In this document: positions 1 through 8,906 of the stretch, piece by piece
How the letters are laid out: each line of letters begins with the position of its first letter
Numbering within the stretch: position 1 is the stretch's first letter
Origin: Rhizobium sp. 16-488-2b
GTDB taxonomy: Bacteria; Pseudomonadota; Alphaproteobacteria; Rhizobiales; Rhizobiaceae
Direction of reading: 5' to 3'
NCBI RefSeq assembly: GCF_017741815.1
Contig: NZ_JAGHMF010000017.1
Location: forward strand, 141,402-205,401
DNA length: 64,000 nt
Notes under the pieces: generated by a model
The model's input: the letters and a program-made list of their open reading frames with translations, nothing else
Database searches by the model: none
Told to the model about the DNA's origin: nothing
Translations under genes and position numbers: made by a program

Positions 1-1
1 G

Positions 2-619
2 GCCGAAACCATGTTCGCCGAGGACGCGCTGGCGCAAATGCCGACGCTCACTCTTTCCGCCTTCATTCGCTCCAACGCCCTTTTTCAAACCACCCATAAT
101 TTCGGCTATCTGAAGCCGATCTTTCAGCGCGCCTTCATTCAAAGCCATGCCCTTCGCTTCGACGAAAGCCTGAAGATCGGCGAGGACTATCTCTATCTCG
201 CCGGCGCCATGGCGCTCGGCGGACGCTGCGTTTTCGAACCGCTTGCCGGTTACGACTACAATATCCGCGAAGGATCGATCTCCCGCGTTCTTTCGCTTCA
301 CCACATCGACGCCATGATCGAAGGGGATAAGACCTTCCTTCGCAATCACACGCTGGATGCGGAAGCAGCCGCCGCCCAGTATTTCAGGGCAAAAAGCCTG
401 CTTCGGGGAAGAGCCTTTCTCGTTCTCGTCCAGAATATCAAAGACCGGTCGATCCTCGGAACGATCAGGACAGCCTGGGGCACCCCATCCGCTGTCGGGC
501 ATCTCAGCATGCCCATCGCAGCACGGGCCAACCGCGTTATCGCGTCGCTCCGCAAACTGATTGGCCCGCAGGCCGACCTCACAGCCATCGATGGCACGAC
601 CCGTTCCCGCAAAGGATAG
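2..619 (+). CDS. GT2-family glycosyltransferase, C-terminal part (5' truncated by window edge)
   Basis: The reading frame is open from the first bases, so the first ATG at 11 is probably internal and the N-terminal catalytic half lies outside the window. The visible segment carries a GEDYLY motif about 60 residues in, where GT2 enzymes of exopolysaccharide pathways have their acidic catalytic-base region (ED), followed by a Tyr/Asn-rich stretch (YDYNIREGSIS). The stop at 617-619 is 4 nt before the exoP start, so the two are probably co-transcribed. Position beside exoP suggests a succinoglycan-type sugar transferase such as ExoO, adding a sugar to the lipid-linked repeat unit at the inner membrane. 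The exact family member cannot be settled from this fragment. Confidence 0.75.
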   Translation, partial: AETMFAEDALAQMPTLTLSAFIRSNALFQTTHNFGYLKPIFQRAFIQSHALRFDESLKIGEDYLYLAGAMALGGRCVFEPLAGYDYNIREGSISRVLSLHHIDAMIEGDKTFLRNHTLDAEAAAAQYFRAKSLLRGRAFLVLVQNIKDRSILGTIRTAWGTPSAVGHLSMPIAARANRVIASLRKLIGPQADLTAIDGTTRSRKG

Positions 620-623
620 AGCC

Positions 624-2981
624 ATGAACCAACGGAACCTCACCTTGCACAGCTCTCTGCCAAAAGCGCCCGACGACTCCGATTCCTTCATCGACATCGA
701 TCGCCTGATCGCGATCCTGATGCGCCGCGTCGGCTCGATCGCGCTCTGCGTCGGGGTGACAGTGACGCTGGCGGTGATCTATCTGCTGTTCTCCACGTCG
801 CAATATACGTCGATGACGCAGATCCTGCTCGATGACAGCATGACCAAGTACGCGCAGGACGCCACGCCGGTGGCGAACTCCCAGCAGGTCGACATGCAGA
901 TCGCCAGCGCGGTCGAAATCCTGAAGTCCAACCAGCTCGCTTTGCGCGTCGTCGATGCCGAGAACCTGCAGGACAACGCCACCATCCTCGATCCGCCGGC
1001 CTCCCCTGTTGGCCTGATCAAGTCGGGCGTCAAGCTGCTCGCCAGCGCCGTCCTCCCCGGCCGTCCTCCGGTTTCCGAGGACGACGCCCGCGCCGGCCGC
1101 CGCCAGAAGGCCGCCGCCCTCATTCAGGAAGCAGTCGCCGTCTCGCGCGTCAACCGAAGCGCGGTTCTCGCCGTTTCGTTCCGCTCGACCGACAAGCTGC
1201 TCGCCGCCCGCATCACCAAGGCCTACGCCACCGCTTATCTGAGCGACCAGCTGAACGCCAATTTCGACGCTACCGAAAGCGCCTCCGTCTGGCTGCAGCA
1301 GCGCCTGACCGACCTGCGCGAACGCTCGCAGCAGGCAGCGCTCGAGGCCGCCAACTTCAAGGCGAAGAACGGCCTGACGTCGGCCAATGGCGAGCTCATG
1401 TCCGAACAGCAGCTGGCCGACCTCACCAAACAGCTGATCGTTGCCCAGTCGGACGCCGCCAGCACCTCTGCCCGCTACAACCAGTTCAAGCAGATCATCG
1501 ATCTCGGCCCTGAGGGTGCGGTCAACAACGCCGCCATCTCGTCCGGCCAGGCCAACAATTCCGTCATCCAGGATCTGCGCACGCGCTACATCAATGTCAG
1601 CAAGCGCGAGCAGGAAGTCACGACGAATTTCGGCGCCGATCATCCGCAGGCGGTCGCACTCCGCTCGGAAAAGGAAGATCTGACCCGTCAGATCTTCCAG
1701 GAACTGCAGCAGCTCGCTTCGAACGCCCGCAATGAATTCGAGGTTGCCCGTTCGCGCGAAGCGTCGCTGCGCCAGAACATCGATCACCTGACCGGCAAGA
1801 ACTCGGAGGCCGACAAGTCCATCGTCCAGCTGAACGACTTGGAACAGCGCGCATCTGCGCTGAAGACGCTCTACGAATCCTACCTCGGCAAGTATGAAGA
1901 GGCCTCGCAGCAGCAGTCCTTCCCGATCGCCAAGGCCCGCGTGATCTCCGAAGCCGGCATCCCGGTCTCGCCGTCCAGCCCGAAGCGGACGATGACGCTC
2001 GGCCTCGCCATCGTTCTTGGCCTCATGGCCGGCGGTGGTCTGGTCGTGTTCCAGGAATTCCGCGAACGCTTCTTCCGCGTCGAAGGCGATGTCCGCACCA
2101 TTCTCGGCCTGAAGTTTCTCGGCTACCTGCCGCTGGTCGGCAAGCCGCCGCGCGAACGGAAGATCTTCCGAAACCCGAGCCAGCTCGCCCCTGAGCCCGG
2201 AGATCCTGTCGGTGACGATGGCGCCACCTTCGAGCGCATCATGCGTGTCGTTCTCGAAGCGCCGCGCTCGGTCTTCGCCGAAACGCTCCGCAACGCCAAG
2301 CTTGCCAGCGACGTCATGTTCCAGGGTCGCTCCGACCGCGTCATCGGCGTCGTCTCGGCGATGCCGGGAGAAGGCAAATCGACGACGGCCGCCAACTTCG
2401 CGGCACTGCTCGCCTCAAGCGGCAAGCGCACGCTCCTCATCGACGCCGACCTTCGCAATCCGGGCCTGACCCGCATGCTGAAGACACCGCCGCAGCATGG
2501 CCTCGTCGAAGCCGTTCTGGGTGAAATCCCGTGGGCCGGCGCCGTGAAGGTCGATCCGACCACCAAGCTCGCGATCCTGCCCGTCATCTCCAATGACAAC
2601 CTGATGCACACCAGCGAACTGCTGGCCTCGCAGGGCATGTTCAATCTGATGGAAAACGCCCGCAAGATGTTTGACTACATCGTTGTCGACCTTGCGCCAC
2701 TCGGCCCTGTTATCGACGCCAAGGCCTTCGCGCCGCAGGTTGACGGCTTCCTGTTCGTCACCGAATGGGGTGCGACGCCCACCAACCTGGTGCGCGACGT
2801 GTTGAACGCCGAGCCGCAGATCAAGTCGAAGATCCTTGGTGTGATCCTCAACAAGACCGACATGGCCGAACTCGGCAAGTTCACCAACTTCGGCGGCACC
2901 GAGCGGTACCGCCACAAGTACACGAGCTACTACACCGAAGAGACGCCGAAGATGCGGGAAACCGCCGAAGCGGACGCTTAA
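624..2981 (+). CDS. exoP: Exopolysaccharide co-polymerase / bacterial tyrosine kinase, ExoP family
   Basis: 785 residues from the ATG at 624, which follows an AAAGGATAG ribosome-binding stretch; an in-frame ATG at 561 would overlap the upstream gene and is less likely. Layout: N-terminal Wzz domain with a membrane segment near residues 37-56, a long periplasmic coiled-coil region, a second membrane segment near 455-474, then a cytoplasmic BY-kinase domain. The kinase shows Walker A (GEGKST, about 580-586), Walker A' (LLIDADLRNP, about 604) and Walker B (YIVVDLAPLG, about 684). The C-terminus has a tyrosine cluster (ERYRHKYTSYYTEE), the usual autophosphorylation tail. Proteins of this family set exopolysaccharide chain length and export together with the Wzx/Wzy machinery. 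All motifs are intact. The stop overlaps the stop of the convergent phosphatase gene. Confidence 0.93.
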   Translation: MNQRNLTLHSSLPKAPDDSDSFIDIDRLIAILMRRVGSIALCVGVTVTLAVIYLLFSTSQYTSMTQILLDDSMTKYAQDATPVANSQQVDMQIASAVEILKSNQLALRVVDAENLQDNATILDPPASPVGLIKSGVKLLASAVLPGRPPVSEDDARAGRRQKAAALIQEAVAVSRVNRSAVLAVSFRSTDKLLAARITKAYATAYLSDQLNANFDATESASVWLQQRLTDLRERSQQAALEAANFKAKNGLTSANGELMSEQQLADLTKQLIVAQSDAASTSARYNQFKQIIDLGPEGAVNNAAISSGQANNSVIQDLRTRYINVSKREQEVTTNFGADHPQAVALRSEKEDLTRQIFQELQQLASNARNEFEVARSREASLRQNIDHLTGKNSEADKSIVQLNDLEQRASALKTLYESYLGKYEEASQQQSFPIAKARVISEAGIPVSPSSPKRTMTLGLAIVLGLMAGGGLVVFQEFRERFFRVEGDVRTILGLKFLGYLPLVGKPPRERKIFRNPSQLAPEPGDPVGDDGATFERIMRVVLEAPRSVFAETLRNAKLASDVMFQGRSDRVIGVVSAMPGEGKSTTAANFAALLASSGKRTLLIDADLRNPGLTRMLKTPPQHGLVEAVLGEIPWAGAVKVDPTTKLAILPVISNDNLMHTSELLASQGMFNLMENARKMFDYIVVDLAPLGPVIDAKAFAPQVDGFLFVTEWGATPTNLVRDVLNAEPQIKSKILGVILNKTDMAELGKFTNFGGTERYRHKYTSYYTEETPKMRETAEADA

Positions 2982-3715
2982 GTCGAGAAAAGGCGTACCT
3001 CGCCCTGCCATAACCGCGCGACAGTCAACCTGTCGCTGCGGTAGGCGCCGGTGTCGAGGTTGAGCCGCATCTCCTGCACGTCGGGCTGATCGACCGGCGT
3101 GTGTCCGTGAACGATGAGCTTCGGCAGCGGCAGATCGCTTTCGAAGAAGCGGTGGCGGATGAAAACCAGATCGTCATCCTGCTGATTGTCGATCGACCGC
3201 GCCGGATCGATGCCGGCATGCACGAAAAGCACCGCCGGCGTGTCGATCAGGATCGGCAGAGAGCGCAGAAACTCGATATGCGCTTTCGGCAAAGAATCGC
3301 GGATGAATGCATCGCGCTTCGACGCCGTGCGGAACAGCCCCGGCATCTGGTTGGGATCGATGCCGTAGGAATGCAGCAGCGCATCCGCGCCGGTCATCAT
3401 CCAGCTGTCGTAGGACATCTTGCCGTCGATATAGTCGAGCATCATCATTTCATGATTGCCCGTCAGGCTGATGCGATCGAAATCCTCAGGCACCGGCTGC
3501 ATCAGGTACGAAATCACCTGCGCCGAGGCCGGCCCGCGATCGATATAGTCACCGAGCGTGATGATGAGCTTGCGCCCCGGCAGGCGCGATGCATCGTCGA
3601 AAATCGCCTGCTCGGCCTGTCGCAAAAGATCGAGCCTGCCGTGAATGTCCCCAATCGCGTAGATCGGCATATCGCCGGGATCGAGCTGGAGCCGTGTGCG
3701 AGGGTTCGACGGCAT
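2978..3715 (-). CDS. PPP-type metallophosphoesterase (serine/threonine phosphatase-like)
   Basis: 245 residues. The start at 3715 is preferred because GAGG sits 6 nt upstream of that ATG; an ATG at 3727 lies upstream of this GAGG and has no such site. All metal-binding motifs of PPP phosphatases are present in order: GDIHGR, GDYIDRGP, GNHE, a HAGI histidine and HGHTPV. These bind two divalent metals and hydrolyse phosphomonoesters, either phosphoproteins or diadenosine tetraphosphate. The protein is cytoplasmic, with no signal peptide. Convergent with exoP (stops overlap), so an action on phosphorylated ExoP is conceivable but only inferred from position. Confidence 0.88.
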   Translation of the reverse strand: MPSNPRTRLQLDPGDMPIYAIGDIHGRLDLLRQAEQAIFDDASRLPGRKLIITLGDYIDRGPASAQVISYLMQPVPEDFDRISLTGNHEMMMLDYIDGKMSYDSWMMTGADALLHSYGIDPNQMPGLFRTASKRDAFIRDSLPKAHIEFLRSLPILIDTPAVLFVHAGIDPARSIDNQQDDDLVFIRHRFFESDLPLPKLIVHGHTPVDQPDVQEMRLNLDTGAYRSDRLTVARLWQGEVRLFST

Positions 3716-3988
3716 ATGGTACCTCATGCTGCATTATGTCATGGGTCGCGAGGGCAGCGCCTTTCATTCAGGCAGCGGCAAACACGACCCAAGACAGCGC
3801 CCACGCGGGCAATGGAATGTCAGTAACACTCTTATTTCTTAAAAAACACGCGCTATCTTCGCGCAGCAACCCCGCGAAGACCATCCCCTCACCATATAGT
3901 GAGCATCCTATGAATCGACAGCACGTCATGGGACAGGTCGCATGGCCGAAATCATCGGAAATTGGAGTGTGGTGCGAAACGCCGTCCC

Positions 3989-4456
3989 TCAGGCGACCGA
4001 CATCGGCGCTGTCTCGTCGCTCTCGGTCCACTTGTTGTTGTTGCCGGATGCCACGAACTGCTCGAGCGTCATGTTGTCGAGGATGTCGGCAATCGCGTCG
4101 CGCACATTGGTCATCGACCGGCGCACCTGACAGGTCTCGGGATCGGAACAGTCGTCGCAGGCTTCAAACGCAGTGCGGCTTGCGCAGCGGATCGGGGCGA
4201 GCGGACCGTCGAGCGTGCGGATCACATGACCGATGCGGATTTCGGATGCCGGCCGCGACAGCGAGTAGCCACCGCCCGGCCCCTTCTTCGAGCGAAGGAT
4301 GCCGACATTGCGCAGTTCGAGGAGGATGGTGTCGAGGAACTTCTTCGGAATATTGTTGCGGGCCGCCACATCGTTGATGAACGCGGTTTCGCCCGGTGCG
4401 AGCCGTGCGAGATCAACCAATGCCTTCAGGCCGTATTTTCCTTTTTTCGTCAGCAT
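3989..4456 (-). CDS. Rrf2-family transcriptional regulator with cysteine cluster
   Basis: 155 residues from the ATG at 4456 (MLTKKGKYGLKAL), the canonical Rrf2 N-terminus; a further in-frame ATG at 4537 would add an atypical Arg-rich extension. A winged helix (about 1-75) is followed by a cysteine-rich segment with spacing C-x8-C-x2-C-x5-C. Comparable clusters bind a [2Fe-2S] centre in IscR or RirA, so iron-sulphur, redox or NO sensing is plausible but not shown. The sequence does not resemble RirA. It is monocistronic; its target is unknown. About 270 bases between it and the phosphatase gene hold no gene that I can support. Confidence 0.85.
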   Translation of the reverse strand: MLTKKGKYGLKALVDLARLAPGETAFINDVAARNNIPKKFLDTILLELRNVGILRSKKGPGGGYSLSRPASEIRIGHVIRTLDGPLAPIRCASRTAFEACDDCSDPETCQVRRSMTNVRDAIADILDNMTLEQFVASGNNNKWTESDETAPMSVA

Positions 4457-4569
4457 TCCGACTACCTTACGCTCCTCACGTGATCCCCTATCCGGCAGGG
4501 CATAGCGCCGAATCCGTGAAGAGACAACAAATGACATCGTTTATAGAGTATATATGGCGAAGTGTTGCC

Positions 4570-4842
4570 CTATGGCCCCTCGGAAGACGGCCTATTTACG
4601 GCTGGAGGCGACGTCGCGGCACCTGGATTGGGGCCATCGCTCTTGAAAACGGCAAAAGCGAGCGCGATCATCGCGATCACGAAGGCGGCCGCACCGATCA
4701 GCGCCCATGCCGAAAGCCTGCGGCCTTCGCTGAGCATGCGCTCTTCCCTGTCATCCAGACGACCGGGCTTGTCAGCGGCCTGATCCGCCGAACGTTGATT
4801 GGCCAGACGTTGATCGTTCCGGCGATCGTCATGATCCGCCAT
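4570..4842 (-). CDS. Small single-pass membrane protein, unrecognised
   Basis: 90 residues with a GGAGA site before the ATG. The first 45 residues are charged and rich in Asp, Arg and Gln. One hydrophobic helix follows (about 48-69, ALIGAAAFVIAMIALAFAVF), then a short Pro/Ser tail. I do not recognise a family. It lies downstream of and co-directional with the 69-residue gene at 4874-5083 (31-nt gap), so the two may be co-transcribed. Confidence 0.6.
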   Translation of the reverse strand: MADHDDRRNDQRLANQRSADQAADKPGRLDDREERMLSEGRRLSAWALIGAAAFVIAMIALAFAVFKSDGPNPGAATSPPAVNRPSSEGP

Positions 4843-4873
4843 ATCGCATCTCCAGCGGGTTCCGCGCCGGTGG

Positions 4874-5083
4874 TCAGATCAACGGATCACGACCCTGCGC
4901 GATGCTCCGGTTGAGCTCTTCGGCGATATCGCGCGCGTCCTCCCTGGAAAGCCCGACCAGGTCGCGCCCGTCGCTTGCCGCCGGCAGCGCGGTCATCGAA
5001 TCCACGACCGTCCACCGCCCCGAGGGCTCGCGCCGGATCTCGTAACGCAACGGTTCGTCAGGACCATCACACTCCACGAGCAT
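4874..5083 (-). CDS. Small hypothetical protein, 69 residues
   Basis: Soluble 69-residue protein preceded by a strong GGAGG site 4 nt from the ATG. The sequence has a beta-rich first half (RYEIRREPSGRWTVVDS) and a helical second half (SREDARDIAEELNRSI), like small conserved rhizobial proteins of unknown function. No catalytic motif is evident. Likely co-transcribed with the membrane protein gene at 4570-4842. Confidence 0.6.
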   Translation of the reverse strand: MLVECDGPDEPLRYEIRREPSGRWTVVDSMTALPAASDGRDLVGLSREDARDIAEELNRSIAQGRDPLI

Positions 5084-5155
5084 CTACCTCCGTAAGCTAT
5101 GCTCTCTTATGTGTGCCACCGGCACGCTTCGGCAAGGATGCCGCCGCCAACTCCG

Positions 5156-7207
5156 TCAGTTCACGACGTCGGGAACGTTGGCCTTCAGCTCCTTGATCCA
5201 GATCCGCGCATTGCCATCGGACGGGGCGCGCCAGTCGCCGCGCGGCGAAAGCGAACCGCCCGAGGTGACCTTCGGCCCGTTCGGCGAGGCCGAGCGCTTG
5301 AACTGGCTGATGGTGAAGAAGCGGAACAGGAACGTTTCCATCCACTTCTTGATCACGGGAAGATCGAAGGCGCGGCGCTTGTCCTCGGGGAAATGCGGCG
5401 GCCAGACACCGGCGTCGACATCTTTCCAGGCGGAATAAGCAAGGAAAGCCACCTTCGACGGACGCAGCCCGAAACGGGTGGTGTAGAACAGCGCGAAGTC
5501 GTGCAGATCGTACGGGCCGATCTTGTCTTCCGTGCTCTGCATCACGCCGTTCTCGTCGGCGGGAACGAGTTCCGGCGAGATCAGCGTGCCCAGAATGCGC
5601 TCCAGCGTCGCCTTGGCATCGGCGTCGAAATCGCCGGTGCGGATGACCCAACGGATGAGGTGCTGGATAAGCGTCTTCGGCACGGAAGCATTGACATTAT
5701 AATGGCTCATCTGGTCGCCGACCCCATAGGTCGACCACCCCAGACCGATTTCCGACAGGTCGCCGGTGCCAAGCACCAGCGCATTGCGCTGGTTGGCGGC
5801 GCGGAACAGGAAGTCGGTGCGCAGACCCGCCTGCACGTTCTCGAAGGTCACGTCATAGACCGGCTGCCCGCCGGAGAACGGATGCTTGAGATCCCGCAGC
5901 AACTGCAGCGCCAGCGGCTTGATATCGATCTCTTCCGCCGTCACCCCGATGCTGCGCATCAGCGCCCAGGCGTTCGACTTGGTCTCGTCGCCAGTGGCAA
6001 AGCCCGGCATGGTGAAGCACAAGATATCGGAACGCGGCCAGCCGAGCTTGTCATAGGCGCGCGCCGCCACCAGCAGCGCATGCGTGGAATCAAGCCCGCC
6101 CGAGATGCCCAGGCAAAGCCGCTTGATCCCCGTCGAGCGCAGACGCTTCATCAGGCCCTGCACCTGGATGTTGAAGGTCTCGTAGCAATCCTGATCCAGC
6201 CGGCTCTCGTCAGCAGGCACGAACGGGAAGCGCGCGACATCACGCTCCAGCCCGATATCGTCCTGCGGCGCCTGGAACTGGAAGCCGATACGCCGGAACG
6301 CGCGATCCGGCGTCAGGTTGAGCGTCGCGGCGTCGTTGAAGGTCCCGGTGCGCAAACGCTCCAGCCGCAGCCGCTCGACATCGATATCGGCAACGCACAT
6401 CTGCGACGTCATCGGGAAACGCTCGGTCTCCGATAGCATCGAGCCAAGCTCGTAGATGCAGGCCTGTCCGTCCCACGCCAGATCCGTCGTCGATTCCCCC
6501 GGCCCCGCGGCCGAATAGATGTAGGCGGACAGGCTGCGCGACGATTGCGAGGCGCAGAGCAGCTTGCGGGTTTCCGCCTTGCCGACGGTGATGTTGCTGG
6601 CCGACAGGTTGGTCAGGATGAGCGCACCGCCGAGCGCACCGAAATCGCTCGGCGCGGCGGGCGCCCAGAGATCCTCGCAGATCTCGATATGGAAGGTGAA
6701 ATCGGGCCGATCCTCGGCCGCGAAGATCATGTCGATACCAAAAGGCACGGTCTCGCCGGCGACCCGGATAGCCTGGCCGCGCACGGTGCGCCCGGACGCA
6801 AACCAGCGCTTCTCGTAGAATTCGCGATAATTGGGCAGATGCACCTTCGGTACGACGCCGAGGATGCGGCCGGCGTGAATGGCAATGGCGCAGTTATAAA
6901 GCCGCCCCTCGTGCTGCAGCGGCGCCCCCACCAGGAGAACCGGGGTCAGTGCCGCGCTGGCGGCGACGATCTCGGCGATCGACGCATCCACCGCCTTCAG
7001 AAGCGCGTCCTGTCCAAGGAGGTCGTCGATGGAATAGCCGGAGATTCCAAGCTCCGGAAACACCATCAGGCCGACGCCCTGCTGATGGCCTTGCCGCGCC
7101 ATATCCAGCGTCGCCTTCGAATTGAAATCAGGATCGCCGACCTCGCAGATCGGCGTGCAAGCCGCCACGCGGACAAATCCCTGATCATAGACCGAATAGA
7201 AATTCAC
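5156..7207 (-). CDS. nadE: Glutamine-dependent NAD+ synthase
   Basis: 683 residues starting at a GTG (7205-7207), chosen because GGAGG lies 6 nt upstream; an upstream ATG at 7237 would place the Shine-Dalgarno inside the gene. The N-terminal nitrilase-type glutaminase domain has the Glu-Lys-Cys triad at about E52 (FPELG), K121 (VPKVHLPNY) and C177 (EICEDLW). The C-terminal ATP-pyrophosphatase domain carries the P-loop SGGLDS (about 365). The enzyme converts nicotinate adenine dinucleotide, ATP and glutamine to NAD+ in the cytosol. Size and domain order match the long, glutamine-using class. It is divergent from the PntA-like gene at 7477. Confidence 0.95.
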   Translation of the reverse strand: MNFYSVYDQGFVRVAACTPICEVGDPDFNSKATLDMARQGHQQGVGLMVFPELGISGYSIDDLLGQDALLKAVDASIAEIVAASAALTPVLLVGAPLQHEGRLYNCAIAIHAGRILGVVPKVHLPNYREFYEKRWFASGRTVRGQAIRVAGETVPFGIDMIFAAEDRPDFTFHIEICEDLWAPAAPSDFGALGGALILTNLSASNITVGKAETRKLLCASQSSRSLSAYIYSAAGPGESTTDLAWDGQACIYELGSMLSETERFPMTSQMCVADIDVERLRLERLRTGTFNDAATLNLTPDRAFRRIGFQFQAPQDDIGLERDVARFPFVPADESRLDQDCYETFNIQVQGLMKRLRSTGIKRLCLGISGGLDSTHALLVAARAYDKLGWPRSDILCFTMPGFATGDETKSNAWALMRSIGVTAEEIDIKPLALQLLRDLKHPFSGGQPVYDVTFENVQAGLRTDFLFRAANQRNALVLGTGDLSEIGLGWSTYGVGDQMSHYNVNASVPKTLIQHLIRWVIRTGDFDADAKATLERILGTLISPELVPADENGVMQSTEDKIGPYDLHDFALFYTTRFGLRPSKVAFLAYSAWKDVDAGVWPPHFPEDKRRAFDLPVIKKWMETFLFRFFTISQFKRSASPNGPKVTSGGSLSPRGDWRAPSDGNARIWIKELKANVPDVVN

Positions 7208-7361
7208 GAATGCCTCCAGCAGCCAAGCGCTTCGCAAGGATCATTACATCCAAATGCGGCAGCGCAAAACCGCATCTCTTTGCAATGCTGCCCCCTGCCG
7301 GGCTCATTCTTGCAAACTTCTGGAACATGTCTCAACCGGAATTTCACCTGAAGTTGTACAC

Positions 7362-7380
7362 ATCGCGAATATATCGCGAT
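7362..7380. promoter_or_regulatory. Inverted repeat ATCGCGA-N5-TCGCGAT, candidate operator
   Basis: A perfect 7-bp inverted repeat with spacer ATATA lies in the 269-bp gap between divergent nadE and the PntA-like gene. The size and symmetry suit a dimeric regulator. The binder is unknown; an NAD-related repressor is only a guess from the neighbouring genes. Confidence 0.35.
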
Positions 7381-7476
7381 CATCGGTGAAAAATTACAAA
7401 ACTGTCATAAAACCATGAGGTCAGCGCCCTATAGCGACCGCGCGCGCCCTTCGGTTTTTCACCAACAGAGTTCTGA

Positions 7477-8565
7477 ATGCCAAACCTCGCTCCCGTCCAC
7501 GCTGGACTGCTCCGGGAAACTGTGCCCGGCGAGCGGCGCGTGGTGTTGACGCCCGAGGATGTCGGCAGCCTATCGGCACGCCTGACCATCAGCTTCGAAC
7601 GCGGCTGCGGCACGGCCGCTGGCTACGAGGATGAGGCCTATATCGCTGCAGGCGCACAGCCCGCCAACCGCGAGACGATCGCGCGCGACTGCAATCTCCT
7701 AGTCAGCATCCGCAAACCGCTGGACGTGCGCGGCTTCGCCGGATCCCCGACCCTGATCTTCCTCGGCTCCCCGCTTGACGCCAGCGAGCCGGTAACCCGC
7801 AGCCTCCTGCTCGACCTCGCGCGCCTTGAAGGTATTGCGGACGCCGGCAGCATGGACGTGGCGACACGACAGGCGACCATTTGCGGCCATGCCGCGGTTC
7901 TCGAAGGCGCCCGTCAACTCGGCATCGGCCACCCGATGCTTGTCATGGACGGCTCCCAGGCGCGTCCGGTCAAGATGGCGGCGCTTGGCGCCGGCGCGGC
8001 CGCCATGCAGGCGATCGCCACGGCCAAGCGCCTCGGTGCCCTCACCTATCTCTTCGGCTTCACGGACGACGAACGCGAACGAGCAGAGACATTGGGCGCG
8101 AAATTCGTGACGATGGATTCGGCACTCAGGCATTCGCGCGCCTCTACAGGCGACGCCCTGATCGCCGCCAGCCGCAAGCAACTTGCCGGCCAGCTCCGCG
8201 AAATGCAGCTAATCGTGTCCAGCGCTGGCGGCGCGGTCGACACTGCACCGATTCTGATCGACGACGCATCGCTTCCACTCCTGACGACCGGCACCGTTAT
8301 CATCGATCTCGAAGTCGCCGCCGGCGGCAACTGCGCGATGACCAAGGCGGACGAAATCGTCGCCCGTAACGGCATCAGAATTCTCGGAACGACTACTTTA
8401 GCGAGTGTCGACGCACACCAATCCAGCCGCCTGTTCAGCGAAGGCGTGCGCAGGCTGCTGGAGCGCGTGACGACACCAGACGGCCGCCTGCGAATTGACG
8501 GCAGAGACCTGCTGACCAGCCACCTCAGTGGCGAGCGATTCGCAGGCGTGAGCGCCGCGTCATGA
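7477..8565 (+). CDS. Orphan alanine dehydrogenase / PntA-like protein
   Basis: 362 residues resembling the alpha-1 subunit of NAD(P) transhydrogenase and alanine dehydrogenase. The N-terminal half has the typical RETVPGERRV..TPEDV start, and a Rossmann segment follows with ALGAGAAAMQAIATAKRLGA, near residue 170. No membrane subunits (PntAB, PntB) follow, so a working proton-pumping transhydrogenase cannot be formed from this locus. The usual VxVxGAGVAG glycine motif is altered (AALGAGAAA). The function may be divergent. Position next to nadE hints at nicotinamide nucleotide metabolism, by inference only. Confidence 0.72.
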   Translation: MPNLAPVHAGLLRETVPGERRVVLTPEDVGSLSARLTISFERGCGTAAGYEDEAYIAAGAQPANRETIARDCNLLVSIRKPLDVRGFAGSPTLIFLGSPLDASEPVTRSLLLDLARLEGIADAGSMDVATRQATICGHAAVLEGARQLGIGHPMLVMDGSQARPVKMAALGAGAAAMQAIATAKRLGALTYLFGFTDDERERAETLGAKFVTMDSALRHSRASTGDALIAASRKQLAGQLREMQLIVSSAGGAVDTAPILIDDASLPLLTTGTVIIDLEVAAGGNCAMTKADEIVARNGIRILGTTTLASVDAHQSSRLFSEGVRRLLERVTTPDGRLRIDGRDLLTSHLSGERFAGVSAAS

Positions 8566-8646
8566 CCGAAGGACAACTGTAACTCGGTCATATTATTGCA
8601 CCGCAGCACGACAGACGTGCATAAGCATTCCGCCATATACTATTGA

Positions 8647-8675
8647 GATGGTTCGATTTTTAAGATCGAGCCATC
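8647..8675. other. Hairpin downstream of the PntA-like gene
   Basis: An 11-bp stem (8647-8657 with 8665-8675, one G-T mismatch pair) with loop TTTTAAG, 80 bp after the stop at 8565. No T-run follows, so terminator function is uncertain. The rest of the 341-bp gap (8566-8906) is AT-rich and leads to the porin. It also holds small inverted repeats GTTGC-N6-GCAAC (8702-8717) and TGTATC-N7-GATACA (8755-8773), possible operator sites. Confidence 0.35.
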
Positions 8676-8906
8676 GCCGACCCGTTGCCGCCGTCACAAA
8701 AGTTGCCTTTCTGCAACACCATCTTTTTGCATCGCAAATATAACGAATTATGACTGTATCTGTAATTGATACATTTAAGCCAAAATGTAATTTGCCGGCC
8801 ACGGAGACATCACGTCCCCGTGAGGGCTTGCTTTTAAATTGGGGTAGGTAGGGCCGTTTTCGGCAACAGTGACCTGTGCCCAATCCTAAATAGATTGGAC
8901 TCAACT

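Noticed and set aside
8593..8904. 103-codon minus-strand frame in the porin upstream region
   Set aside because: No ribosome-binding site, odd composition, and it covers hairpins and likely porin promoter sequences.
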